From contig JBCBSP010000002.1 of the NCBI GenBank assembly GCA_039819095.1, positions 1-64,000 of the forward strand: a stretch of DNA of 64,000 nucleotides, in the 5' to 3' direction. Each line of letters opens with the position of its first letter. The stretch's first letter is position 1. The notes beneath the pieces were generated by a model that searched no databases, was not told the DNA's origin, and saw only the letters and a program-made list of their open reading frames with translations. Source of the stretch: JBCBSP01 sp039819095 (GTDB taxonomy: Bacteria > Pseudomonadota > Alphaproteobacteria > Caulobacterales > Maricaulaceae). Positions 34,008 through 42,733 of this stretch are shown in pieces. A program made the position numbers and the translations under genes.

Positions 34008-34075
34008 GCGCGCGTCTGGCCACTCGTGCGCTGGACGTTCTGGTGGCTGCGACGGTGTTCTTCTTCGTACTGTAA
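34004..34075 (+). CDS. Possible 23-aa single-helix membrane peptide
   Basis: GTG 34004 overlaps the preceding stop (GTGA). The peptide MSARLATRALDVLVAATVFF continues with FVL and stops. It has a basic N-terminus and one hydrophobic run, as in small membrane proteins. A terminator starts about 30 nt later. Too short to judge by homology. Confidence 0.4.
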   Translation: MSARLATRALDVLVAATVFFFVL

Positions 34076-34106
34076 GCCCGAAGATTCAAACCCGTCACTT
34101 AAATGA

Positions 34107-34142
34107 AAAACGCCGCCGACCTGAACGGGACGGCGGCGTTTT
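34107..34142. terminator. Bidirectional terminator
   Basis: Perfect 11-bp stem AAAACGCCGCC (34107-34117) / GGCGGCGTTTT (34132-34142) with T-runs on both strands. It sits between convergent transcription units. Confidence 0.85.
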
Positions 34143-34164
34143 CATTCGCATGTCAGGCTGGGGG

Positions 34165-34671
34165 CTATTCGCCGCCGACAGCCAGGTCGCGGCGCGATGA
34201 GATGGTGGTGATGAACCAGCCGGCGGCCACATCGACCAGCGTCATCAACATGATGATGAAGAAGGTCGAGGTCGCAAACAGCGGGTGCAGCACGAACAGC
34301 AGGATCGCCAGGATGAAGACGACCGTCGACAGAAGATTGTTGAAGACGGACGCATTGCCCGAGCTGGGCGCCTTGAGCATTTCAAAGAAGAGCAGGATCA
34401 GCGACAGCGTGATGATGAGATCGCTTGTGGTGACGACCCAGAGCCCGTCTCCGGCCATTGGCACCGAGAACAGTCCGCGATTCAGCGTTCCGGCCCGGCA
34501 TTCCACCGCAGCGGCGCCGGCGCCTTCCATGCCGACGCACTCGCCACGCTGGAACTCGATCAGCGTGCCGGTAAAGGCCTGTATGTCGCCGCCATTGCTG
34601 ATCGAGGTCGAAAACGCGATCGCCCCGTAAACCACAATCGCGATGATCAATTTCGGAAATACATTGAACAT
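34165..34671 (-). CDS. Hypothetical membrane protein
   Basis: 168 aa from ATG 34671 (MFNVFPKLIIAIVVYGAIAFS), with AAGGGGGG upstream; the longer frame to 34761 adds a non-hydrophobic leader. About four helices: 7-24, 75-95, 107-127 and 129-150. A periplasmic loop between helices 1 and 2 holds two Cys (GECVGMEGAGAAAVECRAG), which could form a disulphide. Family not recognised. It is bounded by a terminator downstream and the glycosyltransferase gene upstream. Confidence 0.75.
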   Translation of the reverse strand: MFNVFPKLIIAIVVYGAIAFSTSISNGGDIQAFTGTLIEFQRGECVGMEGAGAAAVECRAGTLNRGLFSVPMAGDGLWVVTTSDLIITLSLILLFFEMLKAPSSGNASVFNNLLSTVVFILAILLFVLHPLFATSTFFIIMLMTLVDVAAGWFITTISSRRDLAVGGE

Positions 34672-34808
34672 TGATAGTCCCCCCTTCGGCTGACCGCCGC
34701 GGCGTTCCCGCTCGGCGGCGCTTAAACCCAGAAAGAGGCCGGCGCCTGTACCGCTAGCCATCCCTCACGCTCCCTCAACGCGCGCCGGACAACCGCGCCG
34801 CGGCGCTT

Positions 34809-35576
34809 TCAGGCTTCATCCCAGCCGCCGCAATCGCGCGATCGGCTGTTGAGCCACATAACACCTAGCATATCGCTCAACGAGGCGAAAAGGCGGCCAA
34901 GATTGGTGTATTTCGACGAACCGACCGTTCGCGGGCGATGACCGACATCGACAAACTCCACCGCGAAGCGTTCCCGCTTCATCAGCGCGGGCAGGAAACG
35001 GTGCTGGTGATCGAAGAAGGGCAGACGCAGATAAGCCTCACGCCGGAAGGCTTTAAGTCCGCATCCGGTATCGTCGGCATCATCGCGCAAGAGCGCTTTG
35101 CGCACACCATTGCCAAGCTTCGAGGCGCCGCGCTTCCAGCCGGAATCCTGACGTCCCACGCGCCGTCCCGCCACCATCGCCAGATCGTCCGGCGCGCCTT
35201 CGCGGGTCAGCGCCCCGAACAGTTTGGGGATGTCCACCGGCGGGTTCTGGCCATCACCGTCCAGCGTGACGATCACCGCACCGCGCGCAGCCAGCACGCC
35301 GGTGCGGATCGCGCGCGACTGTCCGGCATTGATCCGGTGGCGCAGCACGCGCAGCTGCGCGATCGAGGCTTGCGCGCCGACCAGCTCATCATGCGTGGTG
35401 TCGGTGCTTGCGTCATCGACCAGGACAATCTCATGAGACAGCCCGCCCATCGCCTCGGCGATCTCAGCGGCCAGACGTCCAGCATTGCCCGCCTCGTTAT
35501 ACATCGGGGCGATGACGGACACGTCGGGGCGGTCTTGGCGGGTTTCAGCCATGGCGAGCGAAGTCTCCGGTGTCAT
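34809..35576 (-). CDS. Glycosyltransferase family 2 (dolichol-phosphate mannosyltransferase-like)
   Basis: 255 aa from ATG 35576; ATG 35552 (MAETRQDRPDVSV) is an alternative with a GGAGA upstream. The GT-A motifs are VIAPMYNEAGNAGRL, LVDDASTDTT and VTLDGDGQNPPVDIPKLF (the DxD-type region). VDVGHRPRTVGSSKYTNLGRLFASLSDML near the end is typical of DPM1-like enzymes that make polyprenyl-phosphate sugars. It is divergent from an ArnT-like transferase that would use such a lipid-linked donor. Confidence 0.88.
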   Translation of the reverse strand: MTPETSLAMAETRQDRPDVSVIAPMYNEAGNAGRLAAEIAEAMGGLSHEIVLVDDASTDTTHDELVGAQASIAQLRVLRHRINAGQSRAIRTGVLAARGAVIVTLDGDGQNPPVDIPKLFGALTREGAPDDLAMVAGRRVGRQDSGWKRGASKLGNGVRKALLRDDADDTGCGLKAFRREAYLRLPFFDHQHRFLPALMKRERFAVEFVDVGHRPRTVGSSKYTNLGRLFASLSDMLGVMWLNSRSRDCGGWDEA

Positions 35577-35688
35577 TGAACGCATGCTTGCCGCAGCGCT
35601 CGGCGCGTTACATACCCATAATGGAGACGCACGCACGGATTTTTTTCGGTGCGCGGTGTTCACAACGCGGTGTCTGGAGCAAAAACGC

Positions 35689-37434
35689 ATGGGCGTGCTG
35701 GAACGGGTGAAGCCGTGGATGGAAGGGCGAAAAGCCGGCCTGCTGGTCGTCCTTCTGGCGGCGTTCGCAGCGCTGCTGGGCGTTTTCACCCTGCCTGCGC
35801 TCGACCGTGACGAAGCGCGCTTCGCTCAAGCCACCGCGCAGATGCTGGAGAGCGGCGACTGGATTCAAATTCGCTTCCTGGATGAGGCCAGACACAAGAA
35901 GCCGGTCGGCATTCACTGGGTCCAGGCCCCCTTTGCCGGAGCCTTCAGCGAGCCGGGCGAGCGTACGATCGCTCCCTTCCGCCTGGCCTCAGTGCTCGGC
36001 GCGATGCTGGCCGCGCTGGCGGCTTTCGCCATGGCGCGCGCGCTGATCGGTCACCGCGCCGCCTTCGCCGCCGGCGCGCTGTTCGCCGTCAGCGTCCTGC
36101 TCGCGACCGAAGGCGGGATCGCCAAGACCGACGCCATGCTCGCCGGCGTGACCAGCATCGCGCTTCTCGCCATCGCCCAGATCAGGCTCGCAGCGGACTT
36201 CGCCCGCGACAACCGGCCGAGCCGGCTCAACCCTGACATCTGGGCGGTCATCGCCTGGGCGAGCGTGGCGCTTGGGGTGCTGATCAAGGGACCGATCACG
36301 CCGATGGTCGCCGGGCTTGGCGTTCTGGCGCTTGTCGTCTGGGAACGACGGGTTGACTGGATCAGGAGCTTTTTCTGGTGGCCGGGTCCGCTCGTGGCGA
36401 TGCTGATCGCCGCGCCCTGGTTCATCGCGATCCAAATCGCCACCGACGGGGCCTTCCTGCGCGAGGCCATCATGGGCGATCTCGGACCCAAAGTCGTGTC
36501 CGGCCATGAGGGCCATGGCGCGCCGCCCGGCCTGCATCTGGCTCTACTGAGCCTCCTGATTTTCCCCTCCATCGTGTTTCTGCCCGCCGGACTGGCCGCC
36601 GCGATCAGCGCCCAGCGTCAGGCGGCGGCGAGCGCGGCGGCGCGCTCAACACGGATTCTTCTAGCCCTGATCGTTCCGGCCTGGCTCGTGTTTGAATTGG
36701 CGCCGACCAAGCTGGTTCACTACACCCTGCCGGTTTATGCGCCGCTCGCCGTACTCGCCGGATGGGGCTTCCAGGCGATGAGCGATGTGCGCGGCCTATG
36801 GCTCTGGCTGGGCGCTGGACTTGGCCTGCTCGCCGCCCTCCTCGGGGCGGTTTTACTGGTCGCGCTGTCCATGCTGGGCGGCGGCGCGGTCTGGATGGCT
36901 GTAATCAGCGGATCGGTTGTCTGCGTGCTGGCGGCCGGCCTCGCGGTGGCCAGCGTCCAGCGACGCGCAGTCCTGGCGATCATGCTGGCGATCGCGGCGG
37001 GGTTAAGCTGGCATGTCGGCGCACGCGGTCTGACGCTTGGATCGGCGACGCAGCTCTTCCTGGCCGATCAGGTCGGCCAGGTGCTGCAGGAGGCCGGCAT
37101 CGATCCGCGTCAGACCCTGGTCATGTCCACCTTCACCGAACCCAGCCTGGCGTTCGAGCTTGGCGGCGCGGTGCGCCTTGTCGCGCCGGACTCCGTAGAC
37201 ACCCTGCTCAATACGCTTGAAACCGAGAGCGTGCTGATTCTCGACACGGTGCGCTTCGCCAGCGCCGGCGTGGCGGACGACCGACCTAGAGCCCCGTCCC
37301 CAGCGGCGCTGCAGGCCGTTGGCGCAACGGCGCTGGGCGAGGTTTCGGGCAATAATTACAGCCGCGGCGATGACACCACCCTGCTCATCCTGCATCTGGA
37401 CCCGCCTGGCGACGCTGATGAGGAAAGCCCATGA
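35689..37434 (+). CDS. ArnT-like membrane glycosyltransferase (GT83/GT39 type)
   Basis: 581 aa from ATG 35689 (MGVLERVKPWMEGRKAG), with GGAGC at 35676-35680. The frame is open upstream but overlaps the divergent gene. The first periplasmic loop carries LPALDRDEARFAQATAQMLESGDWIQIRFLDEARHKKPVGIHW, the acidic catalytic signature of ArnT/PMT enzymes. About ten further helices follow and a periplasmic C-terminal domain (about 450-581). It should transfer a sugar from a polyprenyl-phosphate donor to an envelope acceptor such as lipid A. The next gene overlaps by ATGA. Confidence 0.88.
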   Translation: MGVLERVKPWMEGRKAGLLVVLLAAFAALLGVFTLPALDRDEARFAQATAQMLESGDWIQIRFLDEARHKKPVGIHWVQAPFAGAFSEPGERTIAPFRLASVLGAMLAALAAFAMARALIGHRAAFAAGALFAVSVLLATEGGIAKTDAMLAGVTSIALLAIAQIRLAADFARDNRPSRLNPDIWAVIAWASVALGVLIKGPITPMVAGLGVLALVVWERRVDWIRSFFWWPGPLVAMLIAAPWFIAIQIATDGAFLREAIMGDLGPKVVSGHEGHGAPPGLHLALLSLLIFPSIVFLPAGLAAAISAQRQAAASAAARSTRILLALIVPAWLVFELAPTKLVHYTLPVYAPLAVLAGWGFQAMSDVRGLWLWLGAGLGLLAALLGAVLLVALSMLGGGAVWMAVISGSVVCVLAAGLAVASVQRRAVLAIMLAIAAGLSWHVGARGLTLGSATQLFLADQVGQVLQEAGIDPRQTLVMSTFTEPSLAFELGGAVRLVAPDSVDTLLNTLETESVLILDTVRFASAGVADDRPRAPSPAALQAVGATALGEVSGNNYSRGDDTTLLILHLDPPGDADEESP

Positions 37435-38333
37435 CACGGCGCATTGAAATCGTCGAAGTCGGCCCCCGCGACGGGCTTCAGAACGACCCCGTCCTTCTTG
37501 AAACCTCGGTGAAGCTGGAGCTGATCGACCGGCTGATCGAGGCCGGCGTCCGGCGCATGGAGGCGGCTAGTTTCGTCAATCCGAAACTTGTGCCGGCCAT
37601 GGCGGATTCCGCTGAGATCATGGCCGCCGTCAAGCGCGGGCAGGCCCGCTATATCGGACTGGCGCTCAATGAACGCGGCATGCGCCGCGCCATCGAGGCC
37701 GGCTGTGACGAGATCAACTATGTGATGGTCGCCTCACAGGGTTTCGGCAAGGCCAACCAGAACGCCACGCCGGAACAGACCGCCGACCTCTTCGATCGTA
37801 TCGCCGTGCTCGCTCATGACGCCGGGATACCCCTGTCGGCCACCATCTCCGTCGCCTTCGGCGATCCGTTCGATGGCGAGGTGGACGTGTCCACCGTGGC
37901 CATGCTGGCGGGCCGCGCCGAAGCCGCCGGAGCGATGGAGGTCGCGCTGGGCGACACGATCGGCGTGGCCGACCCCTGGGATGTGCGCCGACGGGCTGAA
38001 GCCGTGCGCGAGGCCGCGCCAAAGGCCCGCCTGCGCATGCATTTTCACAACACGCGTAATACCGCCATCGCTAACGTTTTCGCCGCGGTGGAAGCCGGCG
38101 TCGAGGTGATCGACGCCTCAGTTGGCGGCATTGGCGGCTGCCCGTTCGCACCCAAAGCCACCGGCAATGTGGCGACCGAGGACGTCGTCTACATGCTGCA
38201 TCGCGGCGGGTTCGAGACCGGGCTGGATCTCGACAAGCTGATCGAAACCGCCCGCTGGCTGGAGACCGACGCGCTCAAGCACAAGGTGGAATCCATGCTG
38301 TCCAAGGCCGGCGGGTTTCCGCCCAAGCCCTAA
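37431..38333 (+). CDS. Hydroxymethylglutaryl-CoA lyase
   Basis: 300 aa. The HMGL-like TIM barrel shows VEVGPRDGLQNDP, MEAASFVNPKLVPAMADS, and the late metal and cysteine motifs LRMHFHNTRNTAIANVFAAVEAGVEVIDASVGGIGGCPFAPKATGNVATED. The GGCPFA cysteine is the expected catalytic loop. It cleaves HMG-CoA to acetoacetate and acetyl-CoA in leucine catabolism. Translation is coupled to the ArnT-like gene by a 4-nt overlap, with no evident functional link. It ends overlapping the convergent glycosyltransferase. Confidence 0.92.
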   Translation: MTRRIEIVEVGPRDGLQNDPVLLETSVKLELIDRLIEAGVRRMEAASFVNPKLVPAMADSAEIMAAVKRGQARYIGLALNERGMRRAIEAGCDEINYVMVASQGFGKANQNATPEQTADLFDRIAVLAHDAGIPLSATISVAFGDPFDGEVDVSTVAMLAGRAEAAGAMEVALGDTIGVADPWDVRRRAEAVREAAPKARLRMHFHNTRNTAIANVFAAVEAGVEVIDASVGGIGGCPFAPKATGNVATEDVVYMLHRGGFETGLDLDKLIETARWLETDALKHKVESMLSKAGGFPPKP

Positions 38334-39322
38334 CGCGAAGCCTCGCGCGCGGTCCCGGTCGCCTTGGCTGCGGCCTGGCGGCGTTTCAGCCGGTGCATGG
38401 CCTTGCGACGGCGGGCGACAAGACCGATGCCGAAACCGGCCTTGAGCAGCACCGCGCGAACCGTGACGGCGGCGAACACCAGCGGAATCGCGATCAGCAT
38501 CACCACCCGACCGGCGCCGCTGGAGAATTTCCAGAAATACCGCGCCAGGCCGACCGCCTTATGGCGTTCCACCGCGAACACGCCGGCCCGGCTGGTCGCG
38601 CCGTAATGAACAAGCTGGGCGCGCGGTTCGAACACGACCTCGCCGCCTGCGTCACGGGCGCGGCGGCACAGATCGATATCCTCCACATGAAGGAAATAGT
38701 CCTCGTCGAACCCGCCCAGCCGGTCGAAGCCGGTGCGCGACATCATCATCGCCGCCCCGGAAACCGTCGCGACCGAAATCATGGCGTCCGGGCACGGCTC
38801 GTTTTCTCGATGCATGTCGCGAAACACCGCCGACAGACCGCTCAGGCGCGATAGCCCGGTCATCGACAGAAAAGCGCTCCACAAGGTCAGGGGTCCGCGC
38901 CGTCCGCCGCGCTGTTCCTGGCCGTCGGCATCAAGAATGCGCGCGCCGGCGATCCAGGGTTCGGTCAGGGTCCGACCGGTCTCAGCCAGCCGCGCCGCTG
39001 CGCCGCTGGGAATGACCGCGTCCGGATTGAGAAACAGAAGATGACTGCCGCTCGCGGCTTTCGCGCCGATATTGCAGCCTTTGGAAAAACCCAGATTGGC
39101 GCCGGTCTCCACAAGCGTGATCTTCGGGTTCTGCTCGGCGAGCGTGCGCAGCCGAGCGTTGGTTTCCGGCGGGTTGTCGTGATTGACCAGAACCAGCTCA
39201 TCAATGTCGGACGCGCTCAGCACCGCATCGACCGCATCGTAGAGCACCGGACCGGTGCGCCAGCTGACCACGATCGCGGAAATGCGCCGCGGCGCCGTTT
39301 CGGTTTCGGCCTGTCCCCTCAA
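38330..39322 (-). CDS. Glycosyltransferase family 2 (rhamnosyltransferase-like)
   Basis: 330 aa from a TTG at 39322 (reads MRGQAETETAPRRISAIVV), which has GGAG 8 nt upstream. A longer frame to 39538 would lie mostly inside yidD, so it is rejected. GT2 motifs: ISAIVVSWRTGPVLYDAVDAV, VNHDNPPE, LVETGANLGFSKGCNIGAK and LLFLNPDAVIPSG. GGFDEDYFLHVEDIDLCRRARDAGGEVVFEP follows. One membrane helix near the C-terminus (VVMLIAIPLVFAAVTVRAVLL). Acceptor unknown; probably an envelope polysaccharide. Confidence 0.87.
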   Translation of the reverse strand: MRGQAETETAPRRISAIVVSWRTGPVLYDAVDAVLSASDIDELVLVNHDNPPETNARLRTLAEQNPKITLVETGANLGFSKGCNIGAKAASGSHLLFLNPDAVIPSGAAARLAETGRTLTEPWIAGARILDADGQEQRGGRRGPLTLWSAFLSMTGLSRLSGLSAVFRDMHRENEPCPDAMISVATVSGAAMMMSRTGFDRLGGFDEDYFLHVEDIDLCRRARDAGGEVVFEPRAQLVHYGATSRAGVFAVERHKAVGLARYFWKFSSGAGRVVMLIAIPLVFAAVTVRAVLLKAGFGIGLVARRRKAMHRLKRRQAAAKATGTAREASR

Positions 39323-39365
39323 AGCCGCCCCTCCAATCGATTCCGGCCCCACACCGGATGCTTCA

Positions 39366-39677
39366 TCAATGCGCGCGCCGATCGCGCAGCGCCCAGATTC
39401 GCCACCAGGGCGAGGCATTCGCCGCTTCCGGAGCCGGGTCGAACCCGTGACTGCCGCCGGGCCGGCATCGTGCGATGCGCCCCAACGCCAGCCAGAAACC
39501 GCGCCACAGACCCTGCGCCGCGATGGCGTCCGCCGCATAGGCCGAGCAGCTGGGCTCGTGCCGGCATCTCACGCCGAGTGCGTAAAACACCGGCGAAAGC
39601 CCATACTTATACGCGGTCAGGAGCAGAAGTCCGGCGCGCGCCGGCAGGCTGGTCTGTTGTCGGGCGCCCGCGCACAT
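39366..39677 (-). CDS. yidD: Membrane protein insertion efficiency factor YidD
   Basis: 103 aa. AGLLLLTAYKYGLSPVFYALGVRCRHEPSCSAYAADAIAAQGLWRGFWLALGRIARCRPGGSHGFDPAP is the YidD signature with its three to four Cys and CRPGG...DP end. It associates peripherally with the inner membrane near the YidC insertase. The glycosyltransferase start lies about 45 nt downstream, and an Fe-S scaffold gene lies upstream on the same strand, an association common in alphaproteobacteria. Confidence 0.92.
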   Translation of the reverse strand: MCAGARQQTSLPARAGLLLLTAYKYGLSPVFYALGVRCRHEPSCSAYAADAIAAQGLWRGFWLALGRIARCRPGGSHGFDPAPEAANASPWWRIWALRDRRAH

Positions 39678-39760
39678 GACTCTTTTCCCCTGAACTCAGC
39701 CTTGTGCACTGACGCGTCACGCCCGTCCAGTCAGGCGGCGCACCCTCGCGAATAGCCAGC

Positions 39761-40213
39761 CTATCGCGCTTTTGCGACACTCGCTTGGTCAAGCGCGGCG
39801 AGCCCGGCCTCGAAGGCCAGAAGCACCGATCCGTGACGCATCGGATAATCGCGCGCGCCTTCAAGCGCGGCAAGCCCGACGAAGCGACCGACCGGCGGCG
39901 GAGCGCCTTCTTTCAACATGGCGCGTAGTCCGTCGCGCGCCTGGCATATCTCGTCACGACCCGCCCCGATCGCAGCGCGCGCGAACACGCTGGCGCTCGC
40001 CTGACCAAGCGCGCAGGCGCTGACCTGAAGACCCAGCGCAGCAATGCGGCCGTCCTGCATCCTCACATCTACGCTCAGCTCAGAGCCGCATATGCGCGAA
40101 ACCCTGTGCGCGGAACCCTCAGGCTCCGCCAGCCGCCCCAGATGCGGGATATCGGCGGCAAGCTCCAGAACGCCGGAGGAATAGGGGTCGGGTTTGGAAA
40201 CCATGCCTGTCAT
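39761..40213 (-). CDS. Iron-sulfur cluster scaffold (IscU/NifU-like) protein
   Basis: 150 aa. SSGVLELAADIPHLGRLAEPEGSAHRVSRICGSELSVDVRMQDGRIAALGLQVSACALGQASASV contains the U-type pattern, with Cys near residue 42 (RICGS) and near 67 (SACALGQ). A third Cys of the canonical scaffold is not in its usual place (EICQAR may supply it). The start abuts the methyltransferase stop (40213/40214). It is probably the divergent scaffold-like protein commonly found beside yidD; its role is inferred. Confidence 0.75.
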   Translation of the reverse strand: MTGMVSKPDPYSSGVLELAADIPHLGRLAEPEGSAHRVSRICGSELSVDVRMQDGRIAALGLQVSACALGQASASVFARAAIGAGRDEICQARDGLRAMLKEGAPPPVGRFVGLAALEGARDYPMRHGSVLLAFEAGLAALDQASVAKAR

Positions 40214-41092
40214 TTAGGCGCGCCGTTGCAGCACCGCCACCGCTTGGGCGAAGGGCATGTCGCAGCTGCGATAGGTCGCCAGCACGTCAAACCGCTCACC
40301 GGCCATGGCGCGCATATAGTCATGCGACTGCTGGACGCTGGGCAGGTTGGAACCCTCCATCCCCTCGCGACGCACACTGAAACCGTCTCGCAAGGCGCGT
40401 TCATTATCGACGGCGCCGAGCGAAATCTGGAATTCGTCGTGGAAGGTGATCAGCGCCAATCCGCCCGGAGCGAGAAGCCGCGCCAGCTCATCCAGCCAGG
40501 CGCGCTGCGTGGCTTCCTTCAAATGGGTGAAGACCGAAAACGCGACCACGAGATCAAAGCTGTGCTCCGCATAGGGCGCCGGCGGCTGCACCCGGTTCAC
40601 CGCATAATCGCCGGGCAAATTCTGCTGGCACCAGCGCACCGCGGCCGCGTCGATATCGCAGCCGAACAGGACCATTCGCTCGCGTCCCGCCCAGTGACGC
40701 GCCAGACGCCCGCACCCGCAGCCCAGATCCAGCACGCGCGGCAGGGTCGCGAGCGAATGGCCCTGCTCGGCCAGGATGGCTTCAAACGCCTGCGCGATGC
40801 GCTGGCCGGCATCGAAGAAGCTACGCCACTCGCCATGGCCGGTGACCCGCATCATTCGCAAGCGGCCCGGCATTGGAAGTCCGTCCGGGCCCAGCGCCGG
40901 CGGCGCCGGAAAGCGCCAGGCTGCGCGCAGCTCATAGGCGCGGAACAGAAACGGCAGACGCGCCGCCAGCCAGCCGGCCAAGGGTTTGACCGCGTCCGGC
41001 ACGCCGGGCGTGAAACGATAGAAGGCCTTGCCGCCGGCGCGTTCAGCCGGTCCGCCCTTCAGGGCATCGTTCAGCTCTTCGTCAGGCGCCAT
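40214..41092 (-). CDS. Class I SAM-dependent methyltransferase
   Basis: 292 aa. Motif I is RVLDLGCGCGRLARHWAGRERMVLFGCDIDAAAVRWCQQNL, followed by FDLVVAFSVFTHLKEATQRAWLDELARLLAPGGLALITFHDE. The N-terminal about 90 residues (FYRFTPGVPDAVKPLAGWLAARLPFLFRAYELRAAWRFP) form a cap. It overlaps the end of cysS by 22 nt on the same strand. Context is mixed (tRNA synthetase, Fe-S scaffold), so the substrate cannot be inferred. Confidence 0.83.
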   Translation of the reverse strand: MAPDEELNDALKGGPAERAGGKAFYRFTPGVPDAVKPLAGWLAARLPFLFRAYELRAAWRFPAPPALGPDGLPMPGRLRMMRVTGHGEWRSFFDAGQRIAQAFEAILAEQGHSLATLPRVLDLGCGCGRLARHWAGRERMVLFGCDIDAAAVRWCQQNLPGDYAVNRVQPPAPYAEHSFDLVVAFSVFTHLKEATQRAWLDELARLLAPGGLALITFHDEFQISLGAVDNERALRDGFSVRREGMEGSNLPSVQQSHDYMRAMAGERFDVLATYRSCDMPFAQAVAVLQRRA

Positions 41093-42462
41093 GTCGTGCC
41101 TTCCGGGCCGTCTTCCGCCTGAACGCTGCGCGCGACCAGTTCATCGCGCAGCCGGTCGGCCTTTGCGAAATCCTTCGCCTTGCGCGCTTCGGCGCGGGCG
41201 TTGATGAGCCCGTCAATCGCATCGCGCTCCTCTTCAGACAGGCTGTCGAGCCCGAACCAGGCGTCAGGATCGCTCTGGAACAGGCCCAGAAGTTCGCCGG
41301 CCGCGAGCAGTTCAGCCTTCGCGGCGGCCCGCTCCTCGTCCGTCCGGGCTTTGTTGGCCCGACCGGCGATCTCGAACAGGGCGGCGAGGGCTTTAGGCGT
41401 ATTGAGGTCGTCTCTCAACGCTGAAAGCACGCCAGCCGGCGCAGCCGCATCAGCCGGCTCAATGGCCTTCAATCGGCGCAGCACGCCGTAGAGACGGTCC
41501 AGCGACTTGCCCGCCCGCTCAATCAAGGCCTGATCCCAGTCCAGCGGAGCGCGGTACTGACCCGACAGCAGCCCGTAGCGGATGGCCTCGCCGCGAACAC
41601 CCTGTTCCAGCATGGCGTGCACGGTGATGACATTGCCTTCAGACTTCGACATTTTCGACGCGTCCATCGACAGAAAGCCGTTATGCAGCCAGTAATTGGC
41701 CAGCGGAGCGCCGTCGTGCGCGCAGGCGGACTGAGCGATCTCGTTCTCATGGTGAGGAAAGACCAGATCAATACCGCCGGCATGGATGTCGATGGTTTCA
41801 CCCAGGCTTTTTTCGATCATCGCCGAGCATTCGATATGCCAGCCCGGTCGGCCCCTGCCCCACGGGCTGTCCCAGCCGGGCTCTGCGTCCCTGGCCGGCT
41901 TCCACAGGACAAAATCGGCCGCGTCGCGCTTGTACGGCGCAACCTCCACCCGCGCGCCTGCGATCATCTCGTCCAGAGAGCGTCGTGAAAACGCGCCATA
42001 GGCCTCATAGGACTTCACAGAGAACAGCACATGGCCTTCCGCCGCATAGGCGTGATCACGCTCGATCAGGCGGGTGATGAGATCGATGATCTCGCTCATA
42101 TGGCCCGTCGCGGTGGGTTCGAACGTCTTCGGCAGAACATTCAGCGCGCCGGCATCCTCGTGATAAATGCGCGAGAAGCGCTCGGTGATCACCGAGATAT
42201 CGACGTCTTCCGCAGCCGCAGCGGCGTTAATCTTGTCGTCCACGTCGGTAAAGTTGCGCGAGGCTAGCACATGCTCAGGCCCGAACTCGTGACGCAGCAC
42301 GCGAAACAAGACATCGAACACGACTTCGGGCCGGAAATTGCCGACATGGGCGGGCGCGTAAACGGTGGGGCCGCACACATACATCGTCACCCGCTCAGGA
42401 TCGATCGGTTCGAAAGCGCGCTTTTTGCGCGCAGCGGTGTCGTAAAGCACAAACTCTGTCAT
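41071..42462 (-). CDS. cysS: Cysteine-tRNA ligase
   Basis: 463 aa from ATG 42462 (MTEFVLYDTAARKKRAFEP); the upstream ATG at 42531 is rejected because the family starts here. YVCGPTVYAPAHVGNFRP gives the zinc Cys and the HIGH-like motif region, GWHIECSAMIEKSLGETIDIHAGGIDLVFPHHENEIAQS the second zinc and adenylate site, and FLSMDASKMSKSEGN the KMSKS loop. Essential cytoplasmic enzyme. It is divergent from folE across a 271-nt region. Confidence 0.95.
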   Translation of the reverse strand: MTEFVLYDTAARKKRAFEPIDPERVTMYVCGPTVYAPAHVGNFRPEVVFDVLFRVLRHEFGPEHVLASRNFTDVDDKINAAAAAEDVDISVITERFSRIYHEDAGALNVLPKTFEPTATGHMSEIIDLITRLIERDHAYAAEGHVLFSVKSYEAYGAFSRRSLDEMIAGARVEVAPYKRDAADFVLWKPARDAEPGWDSPWGRGRPGWHIECSAMIEKSLGETIDIHAGGIDLVFPHHENEIAQSACAHDGAPLANYWLHNGFLSMDASKMSKSEGNVITVHAMLEQGVRGEAIRYGLLSGQYRAPLDWDQALIERAGKSLDRLYGVLRRLKAIEPADAAAPAGVLSALRDDLNTPKALAALFEIAGRANKARTDEERAAAKAELLAAGELLGLFQSDPDAWFGLDSLSEEERDAIDGLINARAEARKAKDFAKADRLRDELVARSVQAEDGPEGTTWRLTKS

Positions 42463-42582
42463 GGCGGCCTCGTAGCGGGGCAGGCAGCGCCCGCGCGCAG
42501 TGATCACGGCTGGTCTAACGATTTCGTGCACTCAGAAAAAGCCGTGAACGCATTGGACTTCGCTTCCGCTGAGCTTATTTAA

Positions 42583-42733
42583 GGCCGGGGCGCGTTCTTA
42601 AGGAGCGCTTCCGGCCCTACAGACCCGGCGCGATGCGCGGCCTTGCCCGTGAGCGAAGCGCTGGATCCGGAAACCGGTACTAAGTCGTCTGCATGTCGCG
42701 GGCGGCGCCCGTCAACGAAAGGATCCAGATTCC
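42583..42733 (+). promoter_or_regulatory. Structured folE leader, candidate THF-II (folE) riboswitch
   Basis: CTGGATCC (42661-42668) is an exact reverse complement of GGATCCAG (42721-42728), which overlaps the AGGA ribosome-binding site before ATG 42734. Inside this closing stem are CCGG-AAA-CCGG (42667-42677) and CGGGC-GGC-GCCCG (42699-42711). A further GC hairpin sits upstream at 42583-42616. THF-II riboswitches are described before folE in alphaproteobacteria and often enclose the ribosome-binding site; assignment here is by structure and context, not by a covariance model. Confidence 0.55.

Noticed and set aside
39323..39538. Upstream extension of the GT2 gene
   Set aside because: The extension lies mostly inside yidD and is Arg-rich without homology. 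The TTG at 39322 has a well-spaced GGAG.
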